DNA of 11,062 bases from Patescibacteria group bacterium (GTDB taxonomy: Bacteria; Patescibacteriota; Minisyncoccia; JAHISW01; Tagabacteraceae), in NCBI GenBank assembly GCA_018817995.1, contig JAHISW010000091.1:1-11062 (forward strand). Direction: 5' to 3'. Under the pieces are notes generated by a model, which made no database searches, had not been told where the DNA came from, and worked only from the letters and a program-made list of their open reading frames with translations. Position 1 is the stretch's first letter, and every line of letters starts with the position of its first letter. The position numbers and the translations under genes were made by a program. Positions 10,771-11,062 of this stretch are shown one piece after another.

Positions 10771-11062
10771 TTAATGTTCTTTTTTGATGGTTTCATTTTG
10801 TATCAAAAGTTTATTAAAGACAACTTGCATTTTTTGAGAAATTATTGTCCAATTATATTTTTCAAAAACGAGTTTTTCGCCGTTATTCGCGATTTTATTT
10901 TTGAGGTTTTCATCTTTTGTTAAAATTTTTACTTGTTCGGCGATGCTTTGGGGATTCCGCGGTTTGCAGAAGAGACCGGTTTGCTTATCAATAAGGAAAT
11001 CCGGAATGCCACCCACGGGCGTCCCGATAACAGGCAATCCCGCAGCCATGGCTTCAAGAAAA
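10771..11062 (-). CDS. GT4-family glycosyltransferase, C-terminal fragment cut by the window edge
   Basis: The frame stays open to the right edge: before the ATG at 11049 the codons read F-L-E-A, giving FLEAMAAGLPVIGTPVGGIPDF. This is the GT-B/GT4 signature E-x7-E region, where the Glu of LEA contacts the donor sugar nucleotide and MAAGLPVI is almost invariant. The rest (DKQTGLFCKPRNPQSIAEQVKIL...) is the usual C-terminal part, with the helix that folds back to the N-terminal domain. About 96 residues are seen of a protein normally near 350-400, so the N-terminal acceptor domain is off-window. The stop is 28 nt before the gdhA start with no terminator between. Sugar and acceptor cannot be told. 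Confidence 0.92.
   Translation of the reverse strand, partial: FLEAMAAGLPVIGTPVGGIPDFLIDKQTGLFCKPRNPQSIAEQVKILTKDENLKNKIANNGEKLVFEKYNWTIISQKMQVVFNKLLIQNETIKKEH

Noticed and set aside
10743..10796. Longer gdhA start adding 18 residues
   Set aside because: A strong Shine-Dalgarno precedes ATG 10742, the added residues are low-complexity K/N, and the extension would overlap the glycosyltransferase gene.
1..11062. tRNA or rRNA genes
   Set aside because: No cloverleaf with a GTTC-type T-arm and no rRNA-like sequence was recognised by eye on either strand.

Overview
The window looks like a chromosomal piece of a Candidate Phyla Radiation (Patescibacteria, Parcubacteria-type) bacterium. Pointers are AT-rich compact DNA, two wHTH-plus-Cas2-fold (PaaX-like) proteins and a double CxxC/LPF zinc ribbon of kinds common in that group, small hypothetical genes, leaderless-looking promoters and palindromes inside coding genes. 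TGA is used as a stop (GT2 gene, Cys-rich gene), so the UGA-glycine code of Gracilibacteria/SR1 is not in use. The lineage call is inference from content; no marker gene is present.

Layout. Positions 2-1822 (+): 3' part of a PrkA-like AAA+ protein, ending in a strong hairpin terminator whose loop also supplies a candidate -35 for the next gene. 1882-3414 (+): membrane GT2 glycosyltransferase. 3483-4653 (+): tightly coupled operon of four small genes (Cys-rich zf-like protein, unknown 81 aa, 105 aa with an HEYVH zincin motif, 58 aa charged protein), closed by a terminator. 4677-6736: the most unusual part. Two paralogous minus-strand Cas2-fold/PaaX-like genes are each bracketed by 28-bp dyads of the form CCRC-N6-ACGATCGT-N6-GTGG, with a double zinc-ribbon gene between the two units. 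6873-7100 (-): two-helix membrane protein with a TTG start. 7190-9349 (-): RecG helicase, with a perfect hairpin inside the coding sequence. 9408-10742 (-): NADP-type glutamate dehydrogenase. 10771-11062 (-): C-terminal end of a GT4 glycosyltransferase that runs off the window.

How the parts relate. The flanks are ordinary chromosomal functions: stress/AAA+ signalling, envelope glycosylation, DNA repair and nitrogen metabolism. The middle (3.4-6.9 kb) is accessory in character. In both Cas2-fold units the upstream dyad covers the -35 and spacer of the gene's own promoter, which predicts autoregulation. A matching dyad lies 31-34 nt past the stop codon, where a simple operator is not needed. 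This suggests that the protein acts at both ends of its own DNA unit, as a DNA-end-binding or mobility module would. No Cas1, transposase, integrase or CRISPR array is present. There is no stretch over 300 bases without a gene.
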